In this document: positions 51,199 through 59,829 of the stretch, piece after piece
How the letters are laid out: each line of letters opens with the position of its first letter
How positions within the stretch are numbered: the first letter of the stretch is position 1
DNA from: Acidobacteriota bacterium
GTDB taxonomy: Bacteria > Acidobacteriota > Vicinamibacteria > Marinacidobacterales > Marinacidobacteraceae
Assembly: GCA_022826825.1 (NCBI GenBank)
Contig: JAJDUD010000021.1
Span: forward strand, 1 to 64,000
Direction of reading: 5' to 3'
DNA length: 64,000 nucleotides
Translations under genes and position numbers: made by a program
The notes under the pieces: model-generated
What the model was told of the DNA's origin: nothing
Database searches by the model: none
What the model saw: the letters and a program-made list of their open reading frames with translations, nothing else

Positions 51199-53859
51199 TT
51201 GCCGAGCCCGGCATTCGTTCGCCGGCTCGGGCTGCTGCTCCGTGGCCGGCGGGCGGAGCGCGAACTCGCCCAGGAGATGGAACTCCACCTCGAGCTGCTC
51301 GAAGCACAGCTCCTGGAGCAGGGGCTGGATCCCCGGGAGGCCCGGCGTCGAGCCCGCATCGCGTTCGGTTCGCGCGAGTCCTTCCGCGCGGAGGCCCGCG
51401 ATGCGCCCGGGTTCGTCCGAACCCGCGCGTTGCTCGCGGATGCCCACCATGCGGTGAGAGCTCTCTGCAGGAACCCCGGGTTTGCCCTCGTCGCCGTGGC
51501 GACTCTCGCCCTGGGGATCGGAGCCACGATCGCGATCTTCAGCGTGTTGAGCGCGATGCTGTTGCGGCCGGTGCCTTTTCCGGAGGGCCACCGGGTCGTG
51601 AGTCTGGCGTGGAACCACGGCGACTACGTCTCCCCCAGTCTGAGTTCGGCCAAGTTCGCGTACTGGCGGGAGCACACCAGCTCGTTCGAAGCGATCGGGA
51701 GTTGGCAACCGTTTTTCGGCCGGGTGGGCGAGGCCGGCGAAATCACCGGCGCCCAGGGTCTTCGGGTAACGGATGGGTTCTTCCGCGTCCTCGGCATGCG
51801 ACCCACCGTGGGTCGCGCCTTTACGGAGGACGAGCACCGGTCCGGAGGAGCCCGGGTCGCGCTGGTATCCCCGGACTTCTGGCGGAGGCACTTCGGCGCG
51901 TCGGTGGATGTGTCCGGTCGCGTCTCGATCAGCGTTGAGGAAGAGCGCTACGCCGTCGTGGGACTGCTTCCCGAGGACTTCACCTTCCCCTACGTGGCGA
52001 GACCCGTGGAGATCGTCGTCCCCACCGAGGTGTCCGTCGACCCGGAAGACGAAGCCCAGAACTGGACGACGATCGCGAGGCTTGGCGCCGGCGTCGCGAT
52101 GCGTGACGCCCGGACCGAGGTGGTCTGGCTCAATCACGGATTCAAGGCGGCGTATCCGCAGCAGGCCGGCGAACAGGAACCGGGAATCATGCTCGGGTCC
52201 TTCGGCGAGCTGTACGCCGGGCGAACGGCGAACGCGATCTGGATCCTGATGGGCGCGGTCGCCGCCGTCCTCCTGATCGCCTGCGCCAATGTGGGGAGCC
52301 TGTTCCTCGCCAGAGCGCTTCGGCGCCGCCAGGAGCTGGCGATCCACAACGCCCTCGGCGCCACCGAGAGCCGGATCCTTCGACTGGGCGTGGTGGAGGC
52401 CCTCGTGGTCGCTTCCGCCGCGGGGGCCGTCGGCGCGGTCCTCGCGGTCCGGGGGGCGGGCGTGCTCATAGCGCTGGCGCCGGTCCGGCTCCCGCTCACC
52501 GGCGCGATCGCGGTCGACTGGAGAGTCGGAGCGTTCGCCATCGGCATCTCGCTGGCCGCTTCCGTCGCGGTGGGCCTGATCGGCGCGTGGCCCGGGGTTC
52601 GCGGCGGACCGTGGCGGGCGCTGCGCCGGGATTCCCGGACCACGACCGGCTCGGGTCGGTTGCAGGAGGCGCTGCTGTGCGGACAGGCGGCGCTCTCGAT
52701 GATCCTCCTCGTGGGAGCCGGCCTGCTCTTCGGCACGTGGTCGAACCTCAGACGGGTCGACCCGGGGTTCGACCCCGATGCCCTCGTAGCCGCGCAACTG
52801 GCGATCCGGCCGCCCACGTACGACACCTCCGAGCGACTCGATCAGTTCGCTCGGGGAGTGATCGAAGCGGTGCGCGCCGGGGGCGTCGGCGTCGTCGCGG
52901 GCGCGAGCAGTCTTCCCTTCGAACGGGGCCTGAACCTTCCGATTTCGATCACGGGGCGGGACGAGTTCGGCGGCTCCGTCGAGCTGCGCACCGTGACCCC
53001 GGGCTACTTCCGGACGCTGGCCATTCCGTTGATCCGCGGTCGATCCTTCACAGCGATGGACGTCCGTGGCGCCGTCCCGGTGGCCATTGTCAATGAGACG
53101 TTCGCACGCAGGTACTTTCCGGAAGGCAACGCAATCGGACAGCGGATCGATCTCGGACGGCTGGGCAACGTGACTCGCTATCCGTCCCTGAAGGGACCGG
53201 GAAACGTGATCGTCGGGGTCGCCGCCGATGTTCAGGACGTCTCGTTCCGGACCGCCGTCCGTCGCACGCTGTACCTGCCGCAGGCGCAGGCGCCCGACGT
53301 GATCGCCGGCATCCGTCCCACGCTGCCCGTGTTCGTGGTTCGCAGCAGCCAGCCGCTGGAGCGGATCGAGCGTGCATTCCGACAGGCGACCCGCACCGTG
53401 GATCCCACGCTGCCCGCGCCCCGGGTCTTTCCGTTGAGCGAAGCGGTCGCGGACTCGCTGGCCCGGGAGCGGTTCGGGATGATCCTCGTCTCGCTGTTCG
53501 GCGCTCTCGCGCTCATCCTGACCGCGGTCGGCGTCTACAGCACGCTTGCCCAGGCCGTTCGGGCCCGGCGCCGCGAAATCGGGATCCGCATGGCTGTGGG
53601 AGCAAGCGGCGATGCGGTACTGCGACTGATCGTCGTGCGTGGCCTGATGCCGGTGGCGATCGGGGTCGGCTTCGGGCTCGCGGGCGCCGTGGTCCTCTCG
53701 GGCCTGCTGGAGGCGTATCTCTGGGGCGTCACCGGAACCGATGCCGGAACGCTCGGCATGGCGGCGGTCGGGATCCTCGGGGTGGCGGCCATCGCGTGCT
53801 GGATTCCCGCGCGAGAAGCGGCGCGGGTGGATCCCGCGAGGGTCCTGTCTTCGTCGTAG
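51199..53859 (+). CDS. ADOP-type ABC transporter permease (FtsX/MacB-like)
   Basis: 886 residues from a TTG at 51199. Architecture is an N-terminal ADOP motif (ERELAQEMELHLELLEAQLLEQGLDPREARRRARIAFGS), then two MacB_PCD/FtsX modules, each a periplasmic domain flanked by membrane segments (AVATLALGIGATIAIFSVL; LMGAVAAVLLIACANVGSLFLARALRRR; ILVSLFGALALILTAVGVYSTLAQAVRARRREIGIRMAVGAS). No ATPase gene is adjacent. ADOP permeases may act in peptide or antibiotic efflux or in envelope signalling. Substrate unknown. Confidence 0.93.
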   Translation: MPSPAFVRRLGLLLRGRRAERELAQEMELHLELLEAQLLEQGLDPREARRRARIAFGSRESFRAEARDAPGFVRTRALLADAHHAVRALCRNPGFALVAVATLALGIGATIAIFSVLSAMLLRPVPFPEGHRVVSLAWNHGDYVSPSLSSAKFAYWREHTSSFEAIGSWQPFFGRVGEAGEITGAQGLRVTDGFFRVLGMRPTVGRAFTEDEHRSGGARVALVSPDFWRRHFGASVDVSGRVSISVEEERYAVVGLLPEDFTFPYVARPVEIVVPTEVSVDPEDEAQNWTTIARLGAGVAMRDARTEVVWLNHGFKAAYPQQAGEQEPGIMLGSFGELYAGRTANAIWILMGAVAAVLLIACANVGSLFLARALRRRQELAIHNALGATESRILRLGVVEALVVASAAGAVGAVLAVRGAGVLIALAPVRLPLTGAIAVDWRVGAFAIGISLAASVAVGLIGAWPGVRGGPWRALRRDSRTTTGSGRLQEALLCGQAALSMILLVGAGLLFGTWSNLRRVDPGFDPDALVAAQLAIRPPTYDTSERLDQFARGVIEAVRAGGVGVVAGASSLPFERGLNLPISITGRDEFGGSVELRTVTPGYFRTLAIPLIRGRSFTAMDVRGAVPVAIVNETFARRYFPEGNAIGQRIDLGRLGNVTRYPSLKGPGNVIVGVAADVQDVSFRTAVRRTLYLPQAQAPDVIAGIRPTLPVFVVRSSQPLERIERAFRQATRTVDPTLPAPRVFPLSEAVADSLARERFGMILVSLFGALALILTAVGVYSTLAQAVRARRREIGIRMAVGASGDAVLRLIVVRGLMPVAIGVGFGLAGAVVLSGLLEAYLWGVTGTDAGTLGMAAVGILGVAAIACWIPAREAARVDPARVLSSS

Positions 53860-53972
53860 TGCGCGCCGAGCCAGGGTACGAGCCCGCCAGCGGACCGTCT
53901 TGCGCGGGAATCAGCCGATAGCCGAAACCCAACCCCTCCCGCAGACGGCGCCCGAGCCTCGCCGGTTCTCCA

Positions 53973-53978
53973 TAGAAT
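53973..53978 (+). promoter_or_regulatory. Candidate -10 hexamer, leaderless start
   Basis: TAGAAT ends 7 nt before the ATG at 53986, with no Shine-Dalgarno. Confidence 0.4.
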
Positions 53979-53985
53979 CGGTGTC

Positions 53986-54987
53986 ATGCGCACGGACTCC
54001 CCTTCCCTACCTCGCCGTCCTCGTGGGATCACCCTCCTCGCCTGGTTCCTGCTGGCTCCCTGCCTGGCAACCGCGCAGGGCCGGACCCACACGTTCGTCC
54101 CGGAGCGGGGCTACCAGAGCTTCGCCGTCCGGGAGCCGGTGCTGCGGATCGCGCCCGGGGACACGCTGATCAGCGAATCCATGGGCGCGCCCTTCATGCC
54201 CGAGGAGGATAGGCACCTCGCGGGGGAGGTCGGGCCCATCTATATCGAAGGGAGCGAGCGCGGGGACACCCTCGCGATCCGGATCGTGCGGCTGGAACTC
54301 AACGAGGACCGGGCGTATTCGGGAACCTCGACCGGGTTCGCGGCGCTCACCATGACGCCCCAGACGGCCATGCTCCACGAGCCGGTGCCCGCGCGCCGTT
54401 TCGAGTGGGTCCTGGACCTCGAGGCGAACACCGGCACCCTCGAGCTGCCGGCGAGCGGCAAGGATCCGGTGACCGTCGAGCTCGAGCCCATGATCGGGCG
54501 GATGGCGGTCGCTCCGGACCGGGGCGAGGTCATCTGGAACGCCGCGCCGGGGAACTTCGGCGGCAACATGGACACCCCGGAGATCCGCGAGGGGGTGACC
54601 GTGTACCTCCCGGTCTTCGAGCCGGGCGCCTACTTCTACTTCGGGGACATCCACGCCCTGCAGGGCGAGGGCGAGATCACCGGCACCGGGCTCGAGACCA
54701 CCGCCGAGGTGACCTTCGAGTTCGACCTGATCAAGGGCAAGTCCATCGCCTGGCCCCGGATCGAGAACGACGAATACCTCATGGTCGCGGGCTCGGTGCG
54801 GCCGCTGATGGACGCCTTCCGGATCGCCCACACCGAGATCATCTTCTGGCTCGAGGACGACTACGGCCTCGACCGCTGGGAGGCGCTGCAGCTCCTCTCG
54901 CAGGTCGGCAAGGCGCGCATCGGGAACGTGGTGGACCCGCACTACACGGTGGTGGCCATGTACCCGAAGAAGTACCTCCCGCGCTGA
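53986..54987 (+). CDS. Acetamidase/formamidase-family protein, exported
   Basis: 333 residues with a Sec signal (ITLLAWFLLAPCLATAQG). The FmdA_AmdA fold shows LRIAPGDTLISES, GPIYIEGSERGDTLAIRIVRLELNEDRAYSG, MIGRMAVAP, GNFGGNMDTPEIREGVTVYLPVFEPGAYFYFGDIHALQGEGEITGTGLE and the final VVDPHYTVVAMYPKKYLPR. The G-N-x-G-G-N-M-D and D-x-H-A-x-Q-G-x-G-E motifs are the family signatures, including metal ligands. It should hydrolyse short amides, and a periplasmic location is unusual for amidases used in nitrogen uptake. It stands alone after a leaderless-type start. Confidence 0.88.
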   Translation: MRTDSPSLPRRPRGITLLAWFLLAPCLATAQGRTHTFVPERGYQSFAVREPVLRIAPGDTLISESMGAPFMPEEDRHLAGEVGPIYIEGSERGDTLAIRIVRLELNEDRAYSGTSTGFAALTMTPQTAMLHEPVPARRFEWVLDLEANTGTLELPASGKDPVTVELEPMIGRMAVAPDRGEVIWNAAPGNFGGNMDTPEIREGVTVYLPVFEPGAYFYFGDIHALQGEGEITGTGLETTAEVTFEFDLIKGKSIAWPRIENDEYLMVAGSVRPLMDAFRIAHTEIIFWLEDDYGLDRWEALQLLSQVGKARIGNVVDPHYTVVAMYPKKYLPR

Positions 54988-55020
54988 CTCCCGCGCCAGC
55001 GCGGACGGGGTCCAGAAGAA

Positions 55021-55311
55021 TCACGATTCGACGGGGGCTCTGCAGCCACCGCTCCGCCGTGCCAGCCGAAGTTCGCGCAACTCCGCATCAACTTCGTCCC
55101 GAGGGCGCGGAGGGATCTTTGCCACAAGTTCCCGGAACAGCCGGACACGCTCAATGCGCTCCTCCTCGGTGACCTTCCCCTTGGTTCGGGCATAGATCGA
55201 AATTGCCTCCCGGACGATCGCGCTCCTGGTGCTGCCCAGGTCGCGCGAGAGCGCGTTGATGCGCGCCGCCGTGAGGGTGTCGAGACGGAAGGTCATCTTC
55301 TGGATTGCCAT
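55021..55311 (-). CDS. Ribbon-helix-helix (CopG-like) protein, orphan
   Basis: 96 residues. N-terminal RHH: MAIQKMTFRLDTLTAARINALSRDLGSTRSAIVREAISIYART. A charged C-terminus follows (KVTEEERIERVRLFRELVAKIPPRPRDEVDAELREL). This is the shape of CopG/Arc-type antitoxins. No toxin gene is adjacent on either side: downstream is the acetamidase on the other strand, upstream the esterase array. It may be an orphan antitoxin or a stand-alone regulator. A TACAGT hexamer (55323-55328, minus strand) is 11 nt upstream of its ATG. Confidence 0.82.
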   Translation of the reverse strand: MAIQKMTFRLDTLTAARINALSRDLGSTRSAIVREAISIYARTKGKVTEEERIERVRLFRELVAKIPPRPRDEVDAELRELRLARRSGGCRAPVES

Positions 55312-55365
55312 AGCAAAGTCATACTGTAGATCTGTCCTCCCGTGGTGAGCGTGGACCGGACGCGG

Positions 55366-55378
55366 GGACCGCGGGTCC
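55366..55378 (-). terminator. Small hairpin after the esterase array
   Basis: GGACC, loop of three, GGTCC directly after the last esterase stop on the minus strand. Only 5 bp and no T-run downstream on that strand, so weak. Confidence 0.25.
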
Positions 55379-55379
55379 T

Positions 55380-56786
55380 TTACCAGGAGTCGGGATACCG
55401 GAACGGCAGGACCGTGGTCGGACTGGTGGATTCGAAATGAATCAGCACGTCGAATTCCGCGGTGAGCGGAATCTCATACCAGTACCACTGCGGATTCGCG
55501 TCGTCATAGCAGGCGCCGATGCTGCGAAAGAGATTCGTCTCGGCGAGCCACGCGCTTCCCGGGTCGTCGGGGTTGACGCCGCGCAGGTCGAGGACGAAGC
55601 GGGGCGCGGCGGCTCGCGACAAGAGGCGCTCATAGGAGCCGGAGACCGGGGCATCGAGGTCGAAAGCGGTCCGTTCTCCGCAGCGCCGCCCGAGTTCCCG
55701 TCTCGCCGTCAATCGGCCGCGTTCGTGGCTGAAGGCCACGATGACCATGTCGTCGCCGAAGGTTCCGCGAAGGAACGACCCCTGGAAGCCAGGCCTGTTG
55801 GCAACGTGGCCGTTGTGAGCCCACAGCACCATCCTGCCATCGGGACCGATCCGCCGGCTGAGCCACTCCGTGTTTTCGGCCATGGACTCGTCACGCCCCT
55901 GTTCACCGGTCACCAGGAGATGGCTCTGGACGGCGATGCGCAGGCTCTGGAGCGCCACCTCGAAGGCGTCCTCTCCTCCCGCCATGACGTACTCGTCCCG
56001 GTGAGCGAGGAGACGCTCCCTGACGTTTTCCAGCGACAACGCGCATTCCGTCCGGTGCGCATCGGACTGATCCCAGTACGACGGGCTCGGAAACCAGCCG
56101 TGAGAGCCGTTGGCGAAGTCCTCGAGGCACCCGAGTTCTGCGGAGACCTCCTCCAATCCTCCCGGATCCACCTCGCCCACGTACTCGCGCACGTTGTGGA
56201 GCGCCATCCCCGGGAACTGCATGTCGAAGCCGTGGAATCCCACGTCACCGCCCGCCTCGTTGTGGTCCCGCATCCACTCGATCATCTCGAGCACGGACTC
56301 GGTGTTCCAGGTCCAGAAATAGAGTCCCGACAGGAGGACTTCCGGGTCCCCCACCCCGGTGCGGACGTAGCGGTCGATACGGCGCGACTCCGGCCAACTG
56401 GCCTCGATCGCGAACGTGTTGAAACCCATTTCCTCGACCAGAAAGCGGAGGATCCGCGCCTTCATCTCGAAGAAGTCGCGGGTGCCGTGGGTCCCCTCGC
56501 CGAGGGCCACGATCCGTGCGTCTCCCACGATGTCGCGGAAGAACCCGAGGTCCGTGTGGGGCAGCGAGAGGTGGGCGCCGTCGAAGGGATGGACATTCGC
56601 GTCGAGCCAGGCCGGCACCGGGTCCGGGGGGAGGGGCCGCAGGGGAAGCTGCGGCACGGTACCGACGGGCGCATCCTCCTGACATCCCCCGGTGAGTACC
56701 AGGGCGGCTACGAGGCAGAGCGAACGAATCAGAACCGGGGAGTTCGCCGGGGGTCCGGGCATCCCTGGGGTCCGGCAGTCCTTCAC
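55380..56786 (-). CDS. Erythromycin-esterase-like lipoprotein (third of three tandem copies)
   Basis: 468 residues from a GTG at 56786 that overlaps the previous stop (GTGA). Lipobox ALVLTGGC (Cys35) predicts a lipoprotein. The Ere domain shows ARIVALGEGTHGTRDFF (Glu97, His100), FAIEASWPE (Glu128), YFWTWNTESVLEMIEWMRDHN, HGFDMQFPG and MVLWAHNGHVANRPG. These match the putative catalytic His/Glu set of EreA/B and succinoglycan-biosynthesis relatives. True Ere enzymes hydrolyse macrolide lactones in the cytoplasm; export as a lipoprotein suggests another substrate. The 5' gene of the array is at 58174-59550. Confidence 0.85.
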   Translation of the reverse strand: MKDCRTPGMPGPPANSPVLIRSLCLVAALVLTGGCQEDAPVGTVPQLPLRPLPPDPVPAWLDANVHPFDGAHLSLPHTDLGFFRDIVGDARIVALGEGTHGTRDFFEMKARILRFLVEEMGFNTFAIEASWPESRRIDRYVRTGVGDPEVLLSGLYFWTWNTESVLEMIEWMRDHNEAGGDVGFHGFDMQFPGMALHNVREYVGEVDPGGLEEVSAELGCLEDFANGSHGWFPSPSYWDQSDAHRTECALSLENVRERLLAHRDEYVMAGGEDAFEVALQSLRIAVQSHLLVTGEQGRDESMAENTEWLSRRIGPDGRMVLWAHNGHVANRPGFQGSFLRGTFGDDMVIVAFSHERGRLTARRELGRRCGERTAFDLDAPVSGSYERLLSRAAAPRFVLDLRGVNPDDPGSAWLAETNLFRSIGACYDDANPQWYWYEIPLTAEFDVLIHFESTSPTTVLPFRYPDSW

Positions 56787-58177
56787 CAGGAGTCGGGATA
56801 CCGGAACGGCAGGACCGTGGTGGGCCCGGTCTGCCTGAAGTGGATGATGACGTCGTACGAGCGCGACAGGTTGGTGTTGAACCAGGTTCCATACCTGGGC
56901 GAGAGACAGCAGCCGATCGAACGAAACAGTCGCGATTCGCCAAGCCAGCGCGTTTCCGCCCGTTTGGCGTCGAGATTGCGGAGGTCGAGGACGAACCTCG
57001 GAAACCGTGCGGTCGCGAAGCGAACCTCGAACGACCCCGTTGGTGGGGGCTCCAGGTCATGGGGACCGTAGCCCCGCCGTGCGTTCGCGCGCAGGTCCAC
57101 GGCGGAGAACTTGCCGGATTCGTGACTGAACGCGACGACGACCATGTCGTCTCTGAAAGCCTCCCGCAGGTATGAGCCCTGGGCGTACGGCCGGGTGGCC
57201 ACGTGACCGTTGTGAGCCCAGAGCACCATTCGGCCCTCGGGGCCGATCCGCCGGCTGATCCACACGGTGTTTTCGGCCATGAACTCGTCACGGTTCTCCC
57301 CCTTCGCGTGCATCAGGTGGTACTGGAAGGCCACCCTGAGGCTCTGAAGAGCCACCTCGAATGAGTCAGCGCCCGCTACGGCCTCATATTCCCGCCGCCG
57401 TTCGAGAAGAAACTCCCGCGTCCGCTCCATCGACGTACCGCAGGTGTCGTGGTAATTGGCACTCCGCTGCGCGTAACCCCCTCCGGAGCCGTCGGGGCCG
57501 TTCGCGTGGGTCGTGAGGCAGTTGAGTTGCGTCGCGACCATGTCGAGATTCTCCGGATCTACCTCGTCCACGTATTCGCGAACGTTGTGCAGCGCCATCC
57601 CCGGGGACTGCATGTCGAAACCGTGAAAGCCCACGTCGCCGCCGGCCTCGTTGTGACCCCGCATCCATTCGATCATCTCGAGCACGGATTCGGTGTTCCA
57701 GGTCCAGAAATAGAGTCCGGACAGCAATGTCCTGGGGTCGCCTTCCCCGGTGCGCACGTAGTGGTCGAGACGCCGGGATTCCGGCCAGGTGGCTTCGATG
57801 GCAAAGGTGTTGAAGCCCATCTCTTCGACGAGGAAGCGGAGAATCCGCGCTTTCATCTCGAAGAAGTCGCGGGTGCCGTGGGTGTTCTCCCCCAGGGACA
57901 CAACGCGCGCGTCGCCCGCGATGTCGCGGAAGAACCCGAGGTCCGTGTGGGGAAGCGAGAGGTGGGTGCCGTCGAAGGGATGGACATTGGCGTCGAGCCA
58001 GGCCGGCACTGGATCCGGGGGGAGAGTCGGCAGCGGAAGCTGCGGCGCGGTCCCGACCGGCGCATCTTCCTGACATCCCTCCGTGAGTACCAGGACGGCA
58101 ACGACGCACAGCGCACGAGTCAGAACCGGGAGGTTCTTCCGGGGTCGGAGCATCCCCGGAATCCGTTGGTCGTTCAC
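56783..58177 (-). CDS. Erythromycin-esterase-like lipoprotein (second of three tandem copies)
   Basis: 464 residues. GTG at 58177 overlaps the previous stop. A longer frame to 58345 reads back into the first copy and is rejected. Lipobox VLVLTEGC, then the same QEDAPVGT start as the third copy. The core has VVSLGENTHGTRDFF, FAIEATWPESRRLDHYVRTGEGDP, MIEWMRGHNEAGGDVGFHGFDMQSPG and MVLWAHNGHVATRP. It is more similar to copy three than to copy one in the signal and linker. The middle variable segment (residues 210-250) has its own sequence with YAQRSANYHDTCG. Confidence 0.85.
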   Translation of the reverse strand: MNDQRIPGMLRPRKNLPVLTRALCVVAVLVLTEGCQEDAPVGTAPQLPLPTLPPDPVPAWLDANVHPFDGTHLSLPHTDLGFFRDIAGDARVVSLGENTHGTRDFFEMKARILRFLVEEMGFNTFAIEATWPESRRLDHYVRTGEGDPRTLLSGLYFWTWNTESVLEMIEWMRGHNEAGGDVGFHGFDMQSPGMALHNVREYVDEVDPENLDMVATQLNCLTTHANGPDGSGGGYAQRSANYHDTCGTSMERTREFLLERRREYEAVAGADSFEVALQSLRVAFQYHLMHAKGENRDEFMAENTVWISRRIGPEGRMVLWAHNGHVATRPYAQGSYLREAFRDDMVVVAFSHESGKFSAVDLRANARRGYGPHDLEPPPTGSFEVRFATARFPRFVLDLRNLDAKRAETRWLGESRLFRSIGCCLSPRYGTWFNTNLSRSYDVIIHFRQTGPTTVLPFRYPDSW

Positions 58178-59550
58178 CAGGTATCCGGGGGCCGATAGGG
58201 CAGGACCGTGGTGGCCCGGGTCCGCTCGAAGTGAATGAGCACGTCGTACCACTCCGTAAGCGGGACCGGGCGCCAGTAGCGGTCGGGCATGGAAGGCCGG
58301 TAACAGCACCCAATGGAGCGGAACAGCCGCTCCCCCGCAAGCCAAGAGGTTCCGAGAGCACTCGTGTCGCGGTTGCGGAGGTCAAGAACGAATCTGGGGG
58401 AGACGCTTCGCGCCAGGGTGGCCTCGAACGATCCCGGCATCGGGATGTCGAGGTCGAACGCGGGATAACCGCGGTAGGTGGTCGCCTCCAGGTCCACCCC
58501 GGTGAACTGACCACCCTCGTGACTGAACCCCACGACGACCATGTCGTCGCCGAAGGTCTCGCGCAAGTACCAGCCCTGCGCTTCCGGCTGGGTGGAGACG
58601 TGGTAGTTGTGGGCCCAGAGCACCATTCGTCCCTCCGGCCCGATCCGGCGGCTGATCCACTCGGTGTTTTCCGCCATGGACTCGTCCCGACCCTGTTCCC
58701 GTGCGGCGCTCAGGTGGTACTGCACCGCGACGCGCAGGCTCTGAAGCGCGATCTCGAAGGCGTCCTCCCCTGCCGCGGCCTGGTACGCGTCACGCTGCGA
58801 GAGCAGGAACTCGCGAGCTTCGTCGAGCGATGCGCTGCAGTCCGTCCGGTAGGAATCGGGCTGATCCCGGTACCCGGGACGCGGAATGCGTCCGTCGGGG
58901 CTGTTCGCATACCTGTCGAGGCAGTCGAGTCGGTCAGAAACCGCCTCCAACGCCTCGGGCTCCACGCGCCGCACGTATTCCCGCACGTTGTGAAGCGCCA
59001 TCCCCGGGTACTGCATGTCGAAACCGTGGAATCCCACATCGCCCCCGGCCTCGTTGTGTTCCCGCATCCATTCGATCATTTCCAGTACGGATTCGGTGTT
59101 CCAGGTCCAGAAATAGAGCCCCGACAGGAATCTCTCCGGGTCTCCCTCGCCGGTACGCACGTAGTGGTCGAGACGCCGCGATTCGGGCCAGGTCGCCTCG
59201 ATGGCGAACGTGTTGAATCCCATCTCCTCGACCAGGAACCGAAGGATGCGCGCCTTCATCTCGAAGAAGTCGCGAGCGCCATGGGTGTTCTCGCCCAGCG
59301 CCACGATGCGGGCGTCTCCCACGACGTCACGGAGGAACTCGAGTTCGGCGTGCGGGAGGGAGAGGTGCGGACCCGTAAACGGATGCGTATTCGCCGCCAG
59401 CCAGGTCACGACGGGGTCCGGAGGCGGGTCCGGCAGGTTGAGCGTGGGCGTCACCGGGTCGTCGGCGCAACCGTGGTTCAGCATCAGCACGGCCGTGATC
59501 AGGGTGAGCCGCACCGGGGTGCGGGCGCCGAAAACAGGGATTCCGGACAT
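58174..59550 (-). CDS. Erythromycin-esterase-like lipoprotein (first of three tandem copies)
   Basis: 458 residues. ATG at 59550 has GGGAG upstream. Probable lipobox VLMLNHGC. Core: ARIVALGENTHGARDFF, FAIEATWPESRR, MIEWMREHNEAGGDVGFHGFDMQYPG and MVLWAHNYHVSTQPE, where NYHV replaces the NGHV of the other two copies. As the promoter-proximal copy it probably drives all three. Upstream are repeats B11 and A6. No macrolide-resistance regulator or methylase is nearby. Confidence 0.85.
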   Translation of the reverse strand: MSGIPVFGARTPVRLTLITAVLMLNHGCADDPVTPTLNLPDPPPDPVVTWLAANTHPFTGPHLSLPHAELEFLRDVVGDARIVALGENTHGARDFFEMKARILRFLVEEMGFNTFAIEATWPESRRLDHYVRTGEGDPERFLSGLYFWTWNTESVLEMIEWMREHNEAGGDVGFHGFDMQYPGMALHNVREYVRRVEPEALEAVSDRLDCLDRYANSPDGRIPRPGYRDQPDSYRTDCSASLDEAREFLLSQRDAYQAAAGEDAFEIALQSLRVAVQYHLSAAREQGRDESMAENTEWISRRIGPEGRMVLWAHNYHVSTQPEAQGWYLRETFGDDMVVVGFSHEGGQFTGVDLEATTYRGYPAFDLDIPMPGSFEATLARSVSPRFVLDLRNRDTSALGTSWLAGERLFRSIGCCYRPSMPDRYWRPVPLTEWYDVLIHFERTRATTVLPYRPPDTW

Positions 59551-59686
59551 TGGCTGTCTCCCTTCCCGTGGAGTTCTCGGCCGTAACGCACGCAAGCGGT
59601 TTGCCAATTACGGATGTGACACCGCGGAGGGAGGGCGGCGTGATCAGCGGACCGAGCCATCCGGGCGAATAGCCCTGCGCGCTTTC

Positions 59687-59729
59687 GCTGGGCTTCGCCC
59701 AGCGGTGCCGGCCGGAGGCGGGCGCTCCC
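59687..59729 (-). repeat. Double-hairpin repeat, subfamily B, hybrid end, inverted (copy B11)
   Basis: Stem GCTGGGC/GCCCAGC (loop TTC), GGT, then GCCGGCCGGAGGCGGGC and GCTCCC. It ends in the A-type GCTCCC rather than the B-type GTTCCAAGCC. It is tandem with A6, 32 bp downstream. Confidence 0.65.
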
Positions 59730-59760
59730 TGCCGGGTGCGCAATCCGGCGGAATAGCGGC

Positions 59761-59815
59761 GGGAGTTTCGCCCGCCCGGCGGGCGGGCGATGCCGGTCTG
59801 AAGACCGGCGCTCCT
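59761..59815 (-). repeat. Double-hairpin repeat, subfamily A, inverted (copy A6)
   Basis: GGGAGTTT, stem CGCCCGCC/GGCGGGCG (8 bp), AT, stem GCCGGTCT/AGACCGGC, GCTCC. The stem next to the GAAACTC end is again a fully paired variant of the other A copies. The gap 59551-59829 holds B11 and A6 and no gene. Confidence 0.8.
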
Positions 59816-59829
59816 ACCTATCTGACCAC

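Noticed and set aside
55380..59550. Calling the three esterase-like genes macrolide resistance determinants
   Set aside because: They are lipoproteins with no linked resistance regulator or methylase, and the family includes members with other substrates. Resistance is not supported by sequence.
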